Under the pieces are notes generated by a model that was given only the letters and a program-made list of their open reading frames with translations, had not been told where the DNA came from and made no database searches. Positions 51,757-64,000 of a stretch of 64,000 nucleotides of DNA are shown one piece after another (positions within the stretch are counted from its first letter, which is position 1; the number at the start of each line of letters is the position of its first letter). Origin of the DNA: Woeseiaceae bacterium (lineage in GTDB: Bacteria; Pseudomonadota; Gammaproteobacteria; Steroidobacterales; Woeseiaceae); assembly GCA_030066625.1 (NCBI GenBank), contig JASJBG010000001.1, positions 28,381-92,380 of the forward strand, given 5' to 3'. A program made the translations under genes and the position numbers.

Positions 51757-52229
51757 TGGGGCTCCTGCGAGTCTCCGTCTTCAGTCGGCGTAGTGATCTG
51801 ACCCGGATCGCGGCCGGGGGTTTCGTCGAGTGGCGGCAGTTTGTAGATGTTTTCGATCCGGCAACCGCGAATCGTATCAATGCCGGCGCGAATTCGCCCG
51901 CGGATACTGCGGCGATCCGCCATGTCGGCGAAGATATCCGGGGACCTGAGTGGGCGACAAATGGTCTCGAGCTCCAGCAGGTAGCGGTCGCCCTGGCTCT
52001 CCATCAGCACGTACATGACGTTGATCACCTCGTAACGAAGCGGCTCGATGTAGCTCAGCGAGAATACCTTTTCCGGCTGCACGGTCTGCAGGTAGATCTT
52101 GGTTTCCTGCACTTTCGGCGGCAGCTCGTCGAACTCCAGCTGTTCTTGCTCGAATAGCGCGCAGCCGGACAGCAGGGTCGTTGCGATGCATCCCGCGATC
52201 ACCGCGCCACCCGATGAAAGTGCGGGCAT
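51753..52229 (-). CDS. Small lipoprotein, DUF6491-like (copy 1)
   Basis: 158 residues from ATG 52229, which overlaps the GST-like gene's TGA by one base; the track start at 52304 lies inside that gene. Lipobox LLSGC. Same plan as the downstream copy: VMYVLMESQGDRYLLELETICRPLRSPD, ADRRSIRGRIRAGIDTIRGCRIENIYKLP. Both copies probably arose by tandem duplication and have diverged strongly outside the DTIRGC core. Function unknown. Confidence 0.7.
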   Translation of the reverse strand: MPALSSGGAVIAGCIATTLLSGCALFEQEQLEFDELPPKVQETKIYLQTVQPEKVFSLSYIEPLRYEVINVMYVLMESQGDRYLLELETICRPLRSPDIFADMADRRSIRGRIRAGIDTIRGCRIENIYKLPPLDETPGRDPGQITTPTEDGDSQEPQ

Positions 52230-53179
52230 CACGTCGCGGGACCGCTGCGGCTTTCGTACAGCGCCTCGATCCAACGGACGACTCGCGGGTGGTCCTCCGA
52301 CCACTTGTCGATGTCCGCTCGCATTCCCGGGGTTGCCTCATCGTAATTGATGCGGACCGCGTCAGCGCGACCGCCACCATAGTTGTCCGGCTGCAGCCAT
52401 AGGCCGCTGATCGCCGCAAAGGCGTAATCGGTGTAGTTGAGCTCGTCGCCGCCGAGTATCGATGCGCGGCCATCGGCGAGTTTCAGGTCGACGTCCGCAA
52501 GCAGTTCGTCGATATGGTGACGCGATTTCTCAACGTGATCGGGCGTGATGCGAAACGACCGGCGGATGAGCGAGGCCTGCACGGGAAACAACAGCGTCAA
52601 CAGCCAGCGCTGCCACCCGGGTACATCCGGACTGTTCGCACCCCAGGCTTTCAGGGTCAGCTCGCGATCGACGAGCAGGTGATGGTAGACCCAGACCTGC
52701 AGGTTGGCGCCGTAGCGGTCGATGCGTTTTTCGAAGTCGATACGGTCGGCCGTGGGTTCGAGGTGTGCCGCCCGCTCGCCGAGTTTGCTGCCGTAGGCTC
52801 CCCAGAGGTAGCGCAGTATTTCGGGCGAGTTGCCGATCTGCGAGCGCACGGCGCCGGTGCGGAAGTTCAGCCGCGGCACCGTTCGGCCAAGGTAGAACGC
52901 GCCAAGGGTGCCGCCAGCGGGTCGTTCCGTGTACTCGATGCCGGCGACGTCCTTGTTCCAGCGCACTTTTTCGACGAAGTGCGAGGCCGAGATTGTCTCG
53001 AGCTCGAGCGCCGGCCGCTGCGCAGGCTTTACCCAGTGGCTCATGACGATCAGCCAGCGCCAGGCCAGCAACAGGATGACGAGCAGGACCGCAGCCGGCA
53101 CGCTCCATCCATACGCGGCCACGATGACCGGCGCAAGGAACAGGACGATCGTGTGAACGAGCGTACGGTTGAATGGCAT
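52229..53179 (-). CDS. Membrane-anchored glutathione S-transferase-like protein
   Basis: 316 residues. Two N-terminal membrane helices ([33 protein letters not shown]) lead into a cytoplasmic GST-like region: an N-terminal thioredoxin-like part ([36 protein letters not shown]) and a helical C-terminal part ([40 protein letters not shown]). Glutathione use is not proven. It follows gyrB by 20 bp and leads the lipoprotein-pepO run. Confidence 0.72.
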   Translation of the reverse strand: MPFNRTLVHTIVLFLAPVIVAAYGWSVPAAVLLVILLLAWRWLIVMSHWVKPAQRPALELETISASHFVEKVRWNKDVAGIEYTERPAGGTLGAFYLGRTVPRLNFRTGAVRSQIGNSPEILRYLWGAYGSKLGERAAHLEPTADRIDFEKRIDRYGANLQVWVYHHLLVDRELTLKAWGANSPDVPGWQRWLLTLLFPVQASLIRRSFRITPDHVEKSRHHIDELLADVDLKLADGRASILGGDELNYTDYAFAAISGLWLQPDNYGGGRADAVRINYDEATPGMRADIDKWSEDHPRVVRWIEALYESRSGPAT

Positions 53180-53199
53180 GGAAACGTCAGACGGTGAGC

Positions 53200-56849
<3,650 letters not shown>

Positions 56850-56866
56850 GGCCGGTCAGTTGTCTC

Positions 56867-57961
56867 CTAAAGCCTCATCGGCATGACGACGAACTTACTG
56901 TCGTCATTGCCCGGCTCGCGAACCAGGCAGCTCGAGTTGCTGTCGACGACCGACAGCGTCACGTCGTCCCCGTCAACCGCGCCGATCGCATCCAGCAGGT
57001 AGTTAACGTTGAAGCCGATTTCGATGTCGTCCCCACTGTACTCGACTTCGACCTCTTCCTCGGCTTCTTCCTGCTCCGGGTTGTGCGCCTGAAGGACCAC
57101 GCCACTGTCTCGGATAATCAAGCGTATCCCCCGGTATTTCTCGTTTGACAGGATCGCCGTTCGCTGCAATGCGCTTCGCAATACGCCTTTGTCGGAGCTC
57201 AACTGATTGCTCGACTCCTGCGGGATCACACGCTCATACTCCGGGAAACGACCATCGATCAGCTTCGAAGTGAAGCGAATTCCGTCTAACTGGATACGAA
57301 CATGATTAGCACCCAGTTCGATGTCAACGTTACCTTCGCCGCTCAACAGGCGCTGCAGCTCGAGCACACCCTTCCGCGGCACAATGACCTGCTGTTCCGT
57401 CAGCGAACCATCCAGCGTCGCTTGGCAAAGCGCCAGCCGATGTCCATCGGTCGCTACCGCTCGCAGGTAACTGCCCGCCGTCTCGAGGAGCATGCCGTTC
57501 AGGTAATAGCGAACATCCTGCTGCGCCATCGAAAAGTGCGTCTTCTCGATCAGCCTGCCCAAAACGTCTTGCGGAACCGTAATGGTCTGCCCGGCTTTGA
57601 TGTCCTCCACCGTAGGAAACTCTGCCGCGGGCAGCGTCGCCAGGGAGAACTTGCTCCGACCCGAACGCACGCCCATTTTCTCGCCGCTGACGGAAACAGA
57701 GATCTCGGCGCCATCCGGCAGTGCTTTGACGATATCAAGCAGCTTCCGGCCAGATACAGTGATTTCACCGCCCGTTTCGACATCGACTTCCGTCTTGGCG
57801 ACGAGCTCGACCTCGAGATCCGTCGCCGTTACGGAAAGTTCTCCGTTCCTGGCAACCAGCAGGACGTTCGACAGTATCGGCATCGTCTGTCGACGCTCCA
57901 CGACCCCGATCACCGCCTGTAACGGCCTCAGGAGCACGTCGCGCGAAGCGCTCAATTTCAT
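56867..57961 (-). CDS. dnaN: DNA polymerase III beta sliding clamp
   Basis: 364 residues from ATG 57961 (MKLSASRDVLLRPLQAVIGVVERRQTMPIL); the track adds three residues. Three clamp domains: VLLVARNGELSVTATDLEVEL, VPRKGVLELQRLLSGEGNVDIEL, and the C-terminal LVREPGNDDSKFVVMPMRL, the classic DnaN ending. An acidic insert (EQEEAEEEVEVEYSGDD) extends a loop in domain 3. The dimer encircles DNA and tethers polymerase III. Confidence 0.97.
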   Translation of the reverse strand: MKLSASRDVLLRPLQAVIGVVERRQTMPILSNVLLVARNGELSVTATDLEVELVAKTEVDVETGGEITVSGRKLLDIVKALPDGAEISVSVSGEKMGVRSGRSKFSLATLPAAEFPTVEDIKAGQTITVPQDVLGRLIEKTHFSMAQQDVRYYLNGMLLETAGSYLRAVATDGHRLALCQATLDGSLTEQQVIVPRKGVLELQRLLSGEGNVDIELGANHVRIQLDGIRFTSKLIDGRFPEYERVIPQESSNQLSSDKGVLRSALQRTAILSNEKYRGIRLIIRDSGVVLQAHNPEQEEAEEEVEVEYSGDDIEIGFNVNYLLDAIGAVDGDDVTLSVVDSNSSCLVREPGNDDSKFVVMPMRL

Positions 57962-58169
57962 AGGTTCCACCTGTTAATAAATATTGGAAATAGACTATTT
58001 ATAGTAATTATTAAGCCCGGCAATGCCTGTGTATAACTTTACTAACTCTATTTAAATCAGTAGCTTAGACTAACAAAGTCGGGTTTGAAAAATCGGGATA
58101 CACGGCTGATGCGCTGTGCGTAGCCTGTGGATTGTTTTTCGCTGCAGCGTTATTCACCGCTTATCCACA
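57962..58169. other. oriC: Probable chromosomal replication origin (oriC)
   Basis: 208 bp between dnaA and dnaN, strikingly AT-rich for this genome: a ~40-bp A/T run (57974-58014) can act as the unwinding element. DnaA boxes: TTATACACA on the minus strand (58028-58036), TTATCCACA (58161-58169) abutting the dnaA stop, TTATTCACC (58150-58158, one mismatch) and a weak TGTGGATTG (58126-58134). Genes point away on both sides (dnaA-gyrB minus, rpmH-yidC plus). The rpmH-dnaA gap has no boxes. Confidence 0.75.
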
Positions 58170-59510
58170 CTATCCTGTCAAAGTTCTCAACAAATTCAAA
58201 TAATCGTCATCAACACGCTTGTCCGTCTCGCGCAAGGACTCGATTCGCCGGCAACCGTGCAGCACCGTTGTGTGATCGCGACCACCAAACGCATCACCGA
58301 TTTCAGGCAAGCTGTGGTTAGTCAGCTCCTTCGCCAGTGCCATTCCGACCTGGCGTGGCCTGGCAATTGACCGGCTGCGCTTCTTCGACAACAGGTCCGC
58401 GACGCGGATTTTGTAATAATCCGCGACGGTTTTCTGAATGTTCTCGATCGATACGAGCCGGTCCTGCAGTGCGAGCAGGTCCCGAAGCGCTTCTTTTGCA
58501 AAATCGAGGTTAATCGGCCGGCCGGTGAATCGCGAGTTTGCGATCACGCGTCGCAGTGCGCCTTCGAGTTCCCGAACGTTCGAACGGATTCGCTTGGCGA
58601 TAAAGAACGCGACTTCCTCGGGGAGCTCGACTCGCTCCGCCGCAGCCTTGCTCATGAGGATGGCCACCGAGGTCTCGAGTTCCGGTGGCTCGATCGCGAC
58701 CGTCAGCCCCCAGCCGAAGCGTGACTTGAGCCGTTCCTCCAGGCCATTGACCTCCTTCGGATAGCGATCGCAGGTCAGCACAATCTGTCGCTGACCTTCC
58801 AGCAGCGCGTTAAACGTGTGGAAAAACTCCTCCTGGGAGCGTTCCTTGCCGGCGAAAAACTGGATGTCGTCAATGAGCAGCGCATCGAGCGATCGGTAGG
58901 AGCGCTTGAACTCGGATATTTTGTTGTGCTGCAGGCCTTTGACCATGTCACCCACGAATCGCTCCGAGTGCACGTAGGCCACCCGCGCATCGGGCTTTGC
59001 GTCGAGTATCGAATTGCCGACCGCGTGCATAAGGTGGGTTTTGCCGAGGCCAACACCCCCGTAAATGAACAGCGGGTTGTAAGACTTGCCCGGGTTCTCC
59101 CCGACCTGGCTGGCCGCTGCCCTCGCGAGCTGGTTGCTCTTGCCCTCGACGAAGGTCTCGAATGTGAAACTCGGGTTCAGCCGCGACGCGACGGTGGGGG
59201 CCGCGGTTCTTATTTTGGTCGGTTGTGGCCGCGGTGACCCGGAAGCCGCAGGCTCGGCAGACGGCTCCCTGGAGCCGACTTCGACGACCACCTCCGCATC
59301 CGCGCCGGCGCCGTTCACGATCTCGAGAATCCGGCCTATGTAATGTTCCTGCAGCCAGTCGACCACGAAGCGGTTGGGCGCCAGAAGCCGGATCTGACCA
59401 TCCTGCTCAACCGCCTGCAGCGGCCGGATCCAGGTGTTGAACTGTTGCTCGGGCAGCTCCGCCTGCAGATTGCGGATGCAACGAGTCCATAAGCTTGATT
59501 CGCCCGGCAA
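58170..59510 (-). CDS. dnaA: Chromosomal replication initiator DnaA
   Basis: 446 residues from TTG 59510 ([24 protein letters not shown]), picked because GGGGGA lies at proper distance and the usual DnaA N-terminus follows; the track's 34 extra residues are not DnaA-like. Domain [21 protein letters not shown]; domain III Walker [19 protein letters not shown] and [24 protein letters not shown]; domain [37 protein letters not shown], the DNA-binding signature. It opens oriC, which lies at its 3' end. Confidence 0.97.
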   Translation of the reverse strand: MPGESSLWTRCIRNLQAELPEQQFNTWIRPLQAVEQDGQIRLLAPNRFVVDWLQEHYIGRILEIVNGAGADAEVVVEVGSREPSAEPAASGSPRPQPTKIRTAAPTVASRLNPSFTFETFVEGKSNQLARAAASQVGENPGKSYNPLFIYGGVGLGKTHLMHAVGNSILDAKPDARVAYVHSERFVGDMVKGLQHNKISEFKRSYRSLDALLIDDIQFFAGKERSQEEFFHTFNALLEGQRQIVLTCDRYPKEVNGLEERLKSRFGWGLTVAIEPPELETSVAILMSKAAAERVELPEEVAFFIAKRIRSNVRELEGALRRVIANSRFTGRPINLDFAKEALRDLLALQDRLVSIENIQKTVADYYKIRVADLLSKKRSRSIARPRQVGMALAKELTNHSLPEIGDAFGGRDHTTVLHGCRRIESLRETDKRVDDDYLNLLRTLTG

Positions 59511-59662
59511 CGGAGTCCCCCAAAACCAGCGCCAACAAAAGTGCGCGCTAAGGCACAATTTCAGCGCAGAAAGACCGGGCAGTCTATACGGCTTTTCCCG
59601 GCCCCGCCACACGCCTCGCGGCGCCGAATACCCCGGCGAAAACCGAATAATGACGGGCTCTA

Positions 59663-59691
59663 TTGACTCTTTCTGAGTGCCCGCGTACCCT
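59663..59691 (+). promoter_or_regulatory. Candidate sigma-70 promoter of rpmH-rnpA-yidC
   Basis: TTGACT, an exact 17-bp spacer, then TACCCT. The start point would be near 59698, about 50 bases before rpmH. It lies in the 238-bp dnaA-rpmH gap, in which I see no gene and no DnaA boxes. Confidence 0.6.
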
Positions 59692-59748
59692 TGCCGCCCT
59701 TTCGTCGAGACGGGCCGGATTGCCCGCCGAAATTCAGGGTAAAGGCCA

Positions 59749-59883
59749 ATGAAACGTACCTATCAGCCCAGCAAACTGAAGCGCGCCCGGACGCACGGTT
59801 TCCGCGCCCGTATGGCGACGAAGGCCGGCCGCCTCGTGCTTAAGCGCCGCCGCGCCAAGGGCCGTGCCAAGCTGACGCCGTAG
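59749..59883 (+). CDS. rpmH: 50S ribosomal protein L34
   Basis: 44 residues, too short for the ORF track. ATG 59749 gives [20 protein letters not shown], then [20 protein letters not shown], ending KLTP; this is L34 along its whole length. Small basic protein of the large ribosomal subunit. It opens the conserved rpmH-rnpA-yidC run and lies 38 bp before rnpA. Confidence 0.98.
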   Translation: MKRTYQPSKLKRARTHGFRARMATKAGRLVLKRRRAKGRAKLTP

Positions 59884-59921
59884 ATCCACGCGCTCGTCGG
59901 ACGGCACCCCCAGAAACCGAT

Positions 59922-60305
59922 TTGGAACGCCGCAATCCGTACCGGTTCAGACGCTCAAACCGGCTCACGGATTCTGTGGCGTTTTCGCGTGTCTTTGAGA
60001 AGGCTCGCCGCAGCAGGGACCGTTACTTCACCGTCCTGTGCCGGCCGGCCGAAGCGGACCAGGCTCGACTCGGTCTCGCGATATCGAAGAAACACTGCCG
60101 CAAGGCGAGCGGACGTAACCGCCTGAAGCGCATCGTCCGCGAGTCATTCCGGCACCACAAGGAAGCACTGAAAGGCCTGGACATCGTCGTCATGAACCAG
60201 CCCGCCGCCGCCGAGACCGGCAACCGCGAGCTGTTCCGGAGCCTCGAAACCCACTGGCGCCGGTGCCGCGCCCCGGCGCAAGATAAGAAGGCACATAAAA
60301 ACTAG
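59922..60305 (+). CDS. rnpA: Ribonuclease P protein component
   Basis: 127 residues with a TTG start. Landmarks: YRFRRSNRLTDSVAFSRVFE, RYFTVLCRPAEADQARLGLAISKKHCRKASGRNRLKRIVRESFR (the RNR motif) and DIVVMNQPAAA. It binds RNase P RNA and helps mature tRNA 5' ends. It starts 38 bp after rpmH and ends 6 bp before yidC; the yidD gene usually found here is absent. Confidence 0.95.
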   Translation: MERRNPYRFRRSNRLTDSVAFSRVFEKARRSRDRYFTVLCRPAEADQARLGLAISKKHCRKASGRNRLKRIVRESFRHHKEALKGLDIVVMNQPAAAETGNRELFRSLETHWRRCRAPAQDKKAHKN

Positions 60306-60311
60306 GGTCAC

Positions 60312-62036
60312 ATGGACAATCAACGACTTCTAATCTGGGGTTTCTTCGCCATCATGGCGTACCTGACCTGGCAGACCTGGATGGAGGACTACGGCCCGCA
60401 GCCGGTCCCGCCCGCACCTGCCGTCGAGGAAACCGTCGATCCGCTGGCCCCGGTCGATGACCTGCCCGCCGTTTCGTCGACCGATGACACGCTGCCGGCT
60501 GTCGGTACGCCGCAGGCCCCCGTCGATGCGACCATCACCGAGACCGCCGAACCGCAGCCGATCATTACCGTCCGAACCGACGTTCTCGAGATTGAGATAA
60601 ACCCGGTCGGTGGTGTGCTGCAGCGCGCCGTTGTGCTCCAGTACCCGGTTGCCAAGGACGACCCGGATACGCTGGTCGAGCTCTTGTCTCCGCAAATAGA
60701 CGACCTCGGGCTTATTCGCTCGTGGCTGCGAGCCGTCGATGGCCAGGCGGCCCCTGACCGCGCAAGCGTCTTTGAGACGACGGGCGAGTCCTTCGAACTC
60801 GGTGACGACGACGAGATCGTCGTGCCGCTGACCTGGCAGCACGAAAGCGGGCTGACGGTCGAAAAGCGATTTACGTTTCGGCGTGACAGCTACGCGATTG
60901 GCGTCGAGCAGACGGTCACCAATGGCACCGATTCAGCCTGGGTCGGCGACCAGGTGACGCAGGCGCTAAGGCGCTCGAGGGACCCGGAGCGCTCGATGTT
61001 CAACGTCGACTCCTACTCGTTCGACGGCCCGCAGGTCTTCGACGGCAAAGGCGCCGAGAAACTCGACCGCGACGATCTGCGCAAGGAAACTTTCCAGATC
61101 ACGACGGACGATGGCTGGGTGGCCTCGTTGCAGCACCACTTCCTGAGTGCCGTCGTCCCCGCAGAGGGCACGACCAATACGATCCAGGTACAGGTTCGCG
61201 ACGACATCATGACCGCGAGCGTCATCGAATCGCCGGCACGCAGCATCGCACCCGGCGCATCCGACACGTTCACGCGTACGCTGTTCGTCGGCCCGAAGTT
61301 GCAGGCACAGCTACGCGAAGTCCATCCGCGGCTTACGCTGTCCGTCGACTACGGCTGGCTGACGATACTGTCGCAGCCCATGTTCTGGCTCCTGTCGTGG
61401 ATCTACAAGTTCGTGGGCAACTGGGGCTGGGCCATCATCGGCGTAACGATCGTCATCAAGCTCGTCTTCTACCGACTGAGTGAGTCGAGCGGCCGCTCGA
61501 TGGCGAAGATGCGCGAACTCCAGCCTCGTATGAAGGCTCTGCAGGATCGCTACAAGGACGACCGCCAGGCGCTGTCGCAGGCCATGATGGACCTGTACAA
61601 GCGCGAGAAGATCAATCCGGCGGCAGGTTGCCTGCCGATACTCATCCAGATGCCGTTCTTCCTGGCGTTCTACTGGGTGCTCGTCGAGTCCGTCGAGATG
61701 CGCCAGGCTCCGTTCGCGCTGTGGATCACGGACCTGTCCTCGCGTGACCCGTTCTTCATCCTGCCGCTGATCATGGGTGCAGCCATGCTGTTCCAGCAAA
61801 AGCTCAACCCGGCGCCGGCCGACCCGGTCCAGGCGCGGGTCATGCAGATCATGCCGATCATGTTCACGGCGTTCTTCGCGTTCTTCCCGTCGGGCCTGGT
61901 GCTCTACTGGGTAACGAATACGCTCTTGTCGATTGCCCAGCAGTGGAAGATCAACAAGGTCGTGCACCAGGAGGCGCTCGACAAGAAGTCCGGCAAGGAC
62001 CGCAAGGGTAAGAAAAAGAAGAAGGAAACTGAGTAG
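60312..62036 (+). CDS. yidC: Membrane protein insertase YidC
   Basis: 574 residues. N-terminal membrane helix (RLLIWGFFAIMAYLTWQTW), a ~300-residue periplasmic beta domain (TVRTDVLEIEINPVGGVLQRAVV, SGLTVEKRFTFRRDSYAIGVEQTVTN), then the five-helix core: MFWLLSWIYKFVGNWGWAIIGVTIVIKLVFY, MKALQDRYKDDRQALSQAMMDLYKREKINPAAGCLPILIQMPFFLAFYWVL and MQIMPIMFTAFFAFFPSGLVLYWVTN. A Lys-rich tail may bind ribosomes. It inserts membrane proteins alone or with SecYEG. Confidence 0.97.
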   Translation: MDNQRLLIWGFFAIMAYLTWQTWMEDYGPQPVPPAPAVEETVDPLAPVDDLPAVSSTDDTLPAVGTPQAPVDATITETAEPQPIITVRTDVLEIEINPVGGVLQRAVVLQYPVAKDDPDTLVELLSPQIDDLGLIRSWLRAVDGQAAPDRASVFETTGESFELGDDDEIVVPLTWQHESGLTVEKRFTFRRDSYAIGVEQTVTNGTDSAWVGDQVTQALRRSRDPERSMFNVDSYSFDGPQVFDGKGAEKLDRDDLRKETFQITTDDGWVASLQHHFLSAVVPAEGTTNTIQVQVRDDIMTASVIESPARSIAPGASDTFTRTLFVGPKLQAQLREVHPRLTLSVDYGWLTILSQPMFWLLSWIYKFVGNWGWAIIGVTIVIKLVFYRLSESSGRSMAKMRELQPRMKALQDRYKDDRQALSQAMMDLYKREKINPAAGCLPILIQMPFFLAFYWVLVESVEMRQAPFALWITDLSSRDPFFILPLIMGAAMLFQQKLNPAPADPVQARVMQIMPIMFTAFFAFFPSGLVLYWVTNTLLSIAQQWKINKVVHQEALDKKSGKDRKGKKKKKETE

Positions 62037-62052
62037 CCGCCGAAGCGGCTAC
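62033..62052. terminator. Hairpin between convergent yidC and the lipoprotein gene
   Basis: GTAGCCGC-CGAA-GCGGCTAC: perfect 8-bp stem with a tetraloop, starting inside the yidC stop codon. No T-tract on either side, so its role as terminator is tentative. Confidence 0.45.
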
Positions 62053-62063
62053 CCGGCAACTTG

Positions 62064-63989
62064 CTACTGCGCGTTACCGCCCGCGTCCAGGCGCCGCATA
62101 AATGAGTCTTCCCCGCCAATCGTGGCACCAGGGAACAACTCACCGGAAATCCAGCCCGTCAGGTACAAAAGCCCCTGCGAGTCTTCGACAATGCTGCCGG
62201 CAAACTGCTCGGCACCCGTGCCATCGTTGCGGACGGCCGGGAACTCGCGACGGAACACGACCGCTCCCGCCGTTGTCAGCTTGGTTACCAGCGTATCTGC
62301 CACCTCCAAACCCGTTATCGGGTCCGGGTCACGGATGATCCTGCTGTACACCAGTATGCCGCCGTCAGAGGCGACATAGGCCGGCGTGAAGATTGTCGAT
62401 TCGTCGCCGCCGGTGTCGTCGCAATAGCTCCAGTTGAGCGCCGTTGCATCCGCATTGTAGTTGGCAACCAGGCCGTTGCCGCTGCCGACGAACGGGTCGG
62501 TAAAGCCGATCATGACCAGCGAGCCATCGGCAAGCACCGTCGAGCGGTAGTACCGGAAACTGGTAACCGTGCCGCAGGCCGTGGTCGCAACCGACGGTAT
62601 CTCGCGGGACCAGAGCAGGTTGCCATCGGTGTCGATGCTGGCGATGAACGTACAGCTGTTGCCGCAGCCGCGGGTCGCGTTGTTCGGGTCTTCAAAGAAG
62701 TTGCCGGTCAGGATCAGGTTGCCCGCCGCGTCCGGGTCGATGCCGCGCAGGAAGATGCGGTCCGAATCCGTGAAGAACGGCGTCATCGCGTTGAAGGTCG
62801 AAGCATCGAACGCAACGGTCCAGATCTCGGTGCCGTCGTCCCCGTCCACGCGAGTGATAACGCTGCTTTGCGCTTCGTCCGTCCAGGAGATGACGTAAAG
62901 GTCGCCGTCGTTGCCCAGCGTCGACCAGTAGCCGCTGCTGAACAGGGCGCCGCTGCCAACGCCAACCGGCGCGGTCCATAGCACATTGCCATTGTCATCG
63001 ATGCGGTAAACGGTCGAGGTCGATGGGTTCGCTGCAGAGATCGACGATTCCGGGCTCGACGTGAGCAACGCGTAGACACCGTCGCCGCCGGGGTCGGCCA
63101 GTACGCTTCGGAAAAACTCGCTCGCCGCCGTGCCGACGCGGTAGGTCCAGACCTCGGTGCCGCGCCGGTCCAGCTTGCGAACGTAGGCGTCACGCAACCC
63201 GGCGTTGGCGGCACCATTGATATCCCCGTCGCTGGCGCCACCGAAGATCTTGCCACCGTCCGGCGTGACCATGATGCCGCCAGTCGTCGTAATGTCGTCT
63301 TCGATCGTGCCGAACTGCAGGGTGCCGCCCCAGCGGAAGATCTCGACATCAACGGTTGCCTCGACGGAGTCCTGGAACGCGTCAGACGCCGTAACGCCGA
63401 AGCTGTCGAGCCCGTCCTCGGCGGGGTCCGGTGTGTAGGTGAAATCGCCGGTGGCCGCGTCGAACGCGGAGACAGTGCCCTTGGTCGGCGGCGTCGTGAC
63501 CGCAAAAGTGACCGCGTCGCCCTCGGCGTCGGTCGCCGAGACGCTGCCGTCGATCGCAACGATGTCGCTGGTCGAGACGCTCGCACCGGCTGCGACCGGC
63601 CTGGCATTGACGTTAATCGTGACCGTTGCCGCGGCGGAGGTATCCGTGCCGTCGGAAGCGGTAAAGGTAAATGTATCCGCGCCGCCGAAGCCGGGGTCGG
63701 GCGTGTAGATGAAATCAGCCGCCGTCAGCGATACCGATCCCGAGGCGGGCGGGGTCGCGATTGCAAAGGTCAGCGTGTCGCCGTCGGCATCGGTGGCCAG
63801 CAGCGTACCGGGAACGGCGGTGGCCGGATCGGTTGCCACTGACTGGTCGCTGGCAACCGGGACACTGTTGGCGGGCGGCGGCGGCGGCGGCGGTGGTGGC
63901 GGGGGCGGCGAACTGCTGCCACCGCCGCAGGCCTGCACCAGCAGACCTGAAAAAAGAATCGTGATTACCGCGCGCAGTCGTGTCCGCAT
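62064..63989 (-). CDS. Large surface-type lipoprotein with cadherin-like repeats and beta-propeller-like domain
   Basis: 641 residues. Signal with lipobox (SGLLVQAC), then a low-complexity linker with 12 prolines, two tandem Ig/cadherin-like modules (~45-220) each with the DADGDTLTFA or DAEGDAVTFA core and a FTYTPDP strand, and a ~400-residue part of repeating WxxxxG-type blades (GNVLWTAPVGVG, GTEIWTVAFDAS, GNLLWSREIP, GAVVFRREFP) resembling SBBP/PQQ-like propellers. Likely anchored to the outer membrane and facing outwards; ligand unknown. It occupies the place after yidC where mnmE often sits. Confidence 0.75.
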   Translation of the reverse strand: MRTRLRAVITILFSGLLVQACGGGSSSPPPPPPPPPPPPANSVPVASDQSVATDPATAVPGTLLATDADGDTLTFAIATPPASGSVSLTAADFIYTPDPGFGGADTFTFTASDGTDTSAAATVTINVNARPVAAGASVSTSDIVAIDGSVSATDAEGDAVTFAVTTPPTKGTVSAFDAATGDFTYTPDPAEDGLDSFGVTASDAFQDSVEATVDVEIFRWGGTLQFGTIEDDITTTGGIMVTPDGGKIFGGASDGDINGAANAGLRDAYVRKLDRRGTEVWTYRVGTAASEFFRSVLADPGGDGVYALLTSSPESSISAANPSTSTVYRIDDNGNVLWTAPVGVGSGALFSSGYWSTLGNDGDLYVISWTDEAQSSVITRVDGDDGTEIWTVAFDASTFNAMTPFFTDSDRIFLRGIDPDAAGNLILTGNFFEDPNNATRGCGNSCTFIASIDTDGNLLWSREIPSVATTACGTVTSFRYYRSTVLADGSLVMIGFTDPFVGSGNGLVANYNADATALNWSYCDDTGGDESTIFTPAYVASDGGILVYSRIIRDPDPITGLEVADTLVTKLTTAGAVVFRREFPAVRNDGTGAEQFAGSIVEDSQGLLYLTGWISGELFPGATIGGEDSFMRRLDAGGNAQ

Positions 63990-64000
63990 TCGATGTCCCC

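Overview
The window is about 64 kb of GC-rich chromosomal DNA from a gammaproteobacterium, probably a free-living aquatic or marine one. The evidence is the gene order around the replication origin (gyrB, recF, dnaN and dnaA on one side, rpmH, rnpA and yidC on the other), the glnA-DUF4124-ntrB-ntrC block, glyQ/glyS, tatABC, trkA/trkH, an envC-ctpA-yibQ cell-division cluster, and a TRAP transporter, an AbgT carrier and several exported peptidases. I cannot name genus or species from sequence alone; gamma lineages near Chromatiales or Woeseiales fit, but that is an impression.

Layout. 0-4.2 kb: a methyltransferase cut by the left edge, an ECF sigma factor with its membrane anti-sigma partner and an extraordinarily acidic exported protein, then a TPR/outer-membrane-barrel protein. 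4.2-12.3 kb: uvrD, potassium uptake (trkA, trkH), and a TRAP transporter (dctQ, dctM, with dctP facing them). 12.3-14.8 kb: a structured non-coding stretch, dtd, tatABC. 15-20.5 kb: POT and AbgT carriers and a HerA-like ATPase. 20.5-24.8 kb (minus): a six-domain Kazal inhibitor, yibQ, ctpA, envC. 24.9-28.1 kb: yibN, grxC, secB, gpsA, a DUF3179 protein. 28-32.4 kb: a serine hydrolase, a Tat-exported FAD oxidase, trmL and a class 1 dihydroorotate dehydrogenase-like protein. 32.4-38.6 kb (minus): small membrane or secreted proteins, ntrC, ntrB, DUF4124, glnA. 38.8-44.9 kb (plus): glyQ, glyS, gmhB, plsC, M28 peptidase. 45-47 kb: a lower-GC cassette of three unrecognised genes. 47-53.2 kb (minus): an SMI1/DUF2314 operon, an M13 peptidase, two related lipoproteins, a GST-like protein. 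53.2-62 kb: the origin region. 62-64 kb: a large beta-rich lipoprotein.

How the parts fit. The origin is best placed in the AT-rich dnaA-dnaN gap, which carries DnaA boxes. Two parS-type palindromes lie inside recF, 2-3 kb away, so the window also carries the centromere. glnA has a textbook nitrogen-control region: two 17-bp NtrC palindromes 31 bp apart and GG-N10-GC sigma-54 elements, with the NtrB/NtrC regulators just downstream. TatABC would serve the Tat-like signals seen on DctP and the FAD oxidase. EnvC, CtpA and YibQ form a peptidoglycan-remodelling set.

Most unusual items: the ECF-controlled polyacidic secreted protein, the six-domain Kazal inhibitor with a different predicted P1 residue in every domain, the lower-GC cassette whose last gene looks like a stand-alone subtilisin-propeptide (I9-like) fold, gpsA with no available ATG/GTG/TTG start, and ntrB whose only plausible ATG is one base out of frame. 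All gene calls are by eye from translations; no search was run.
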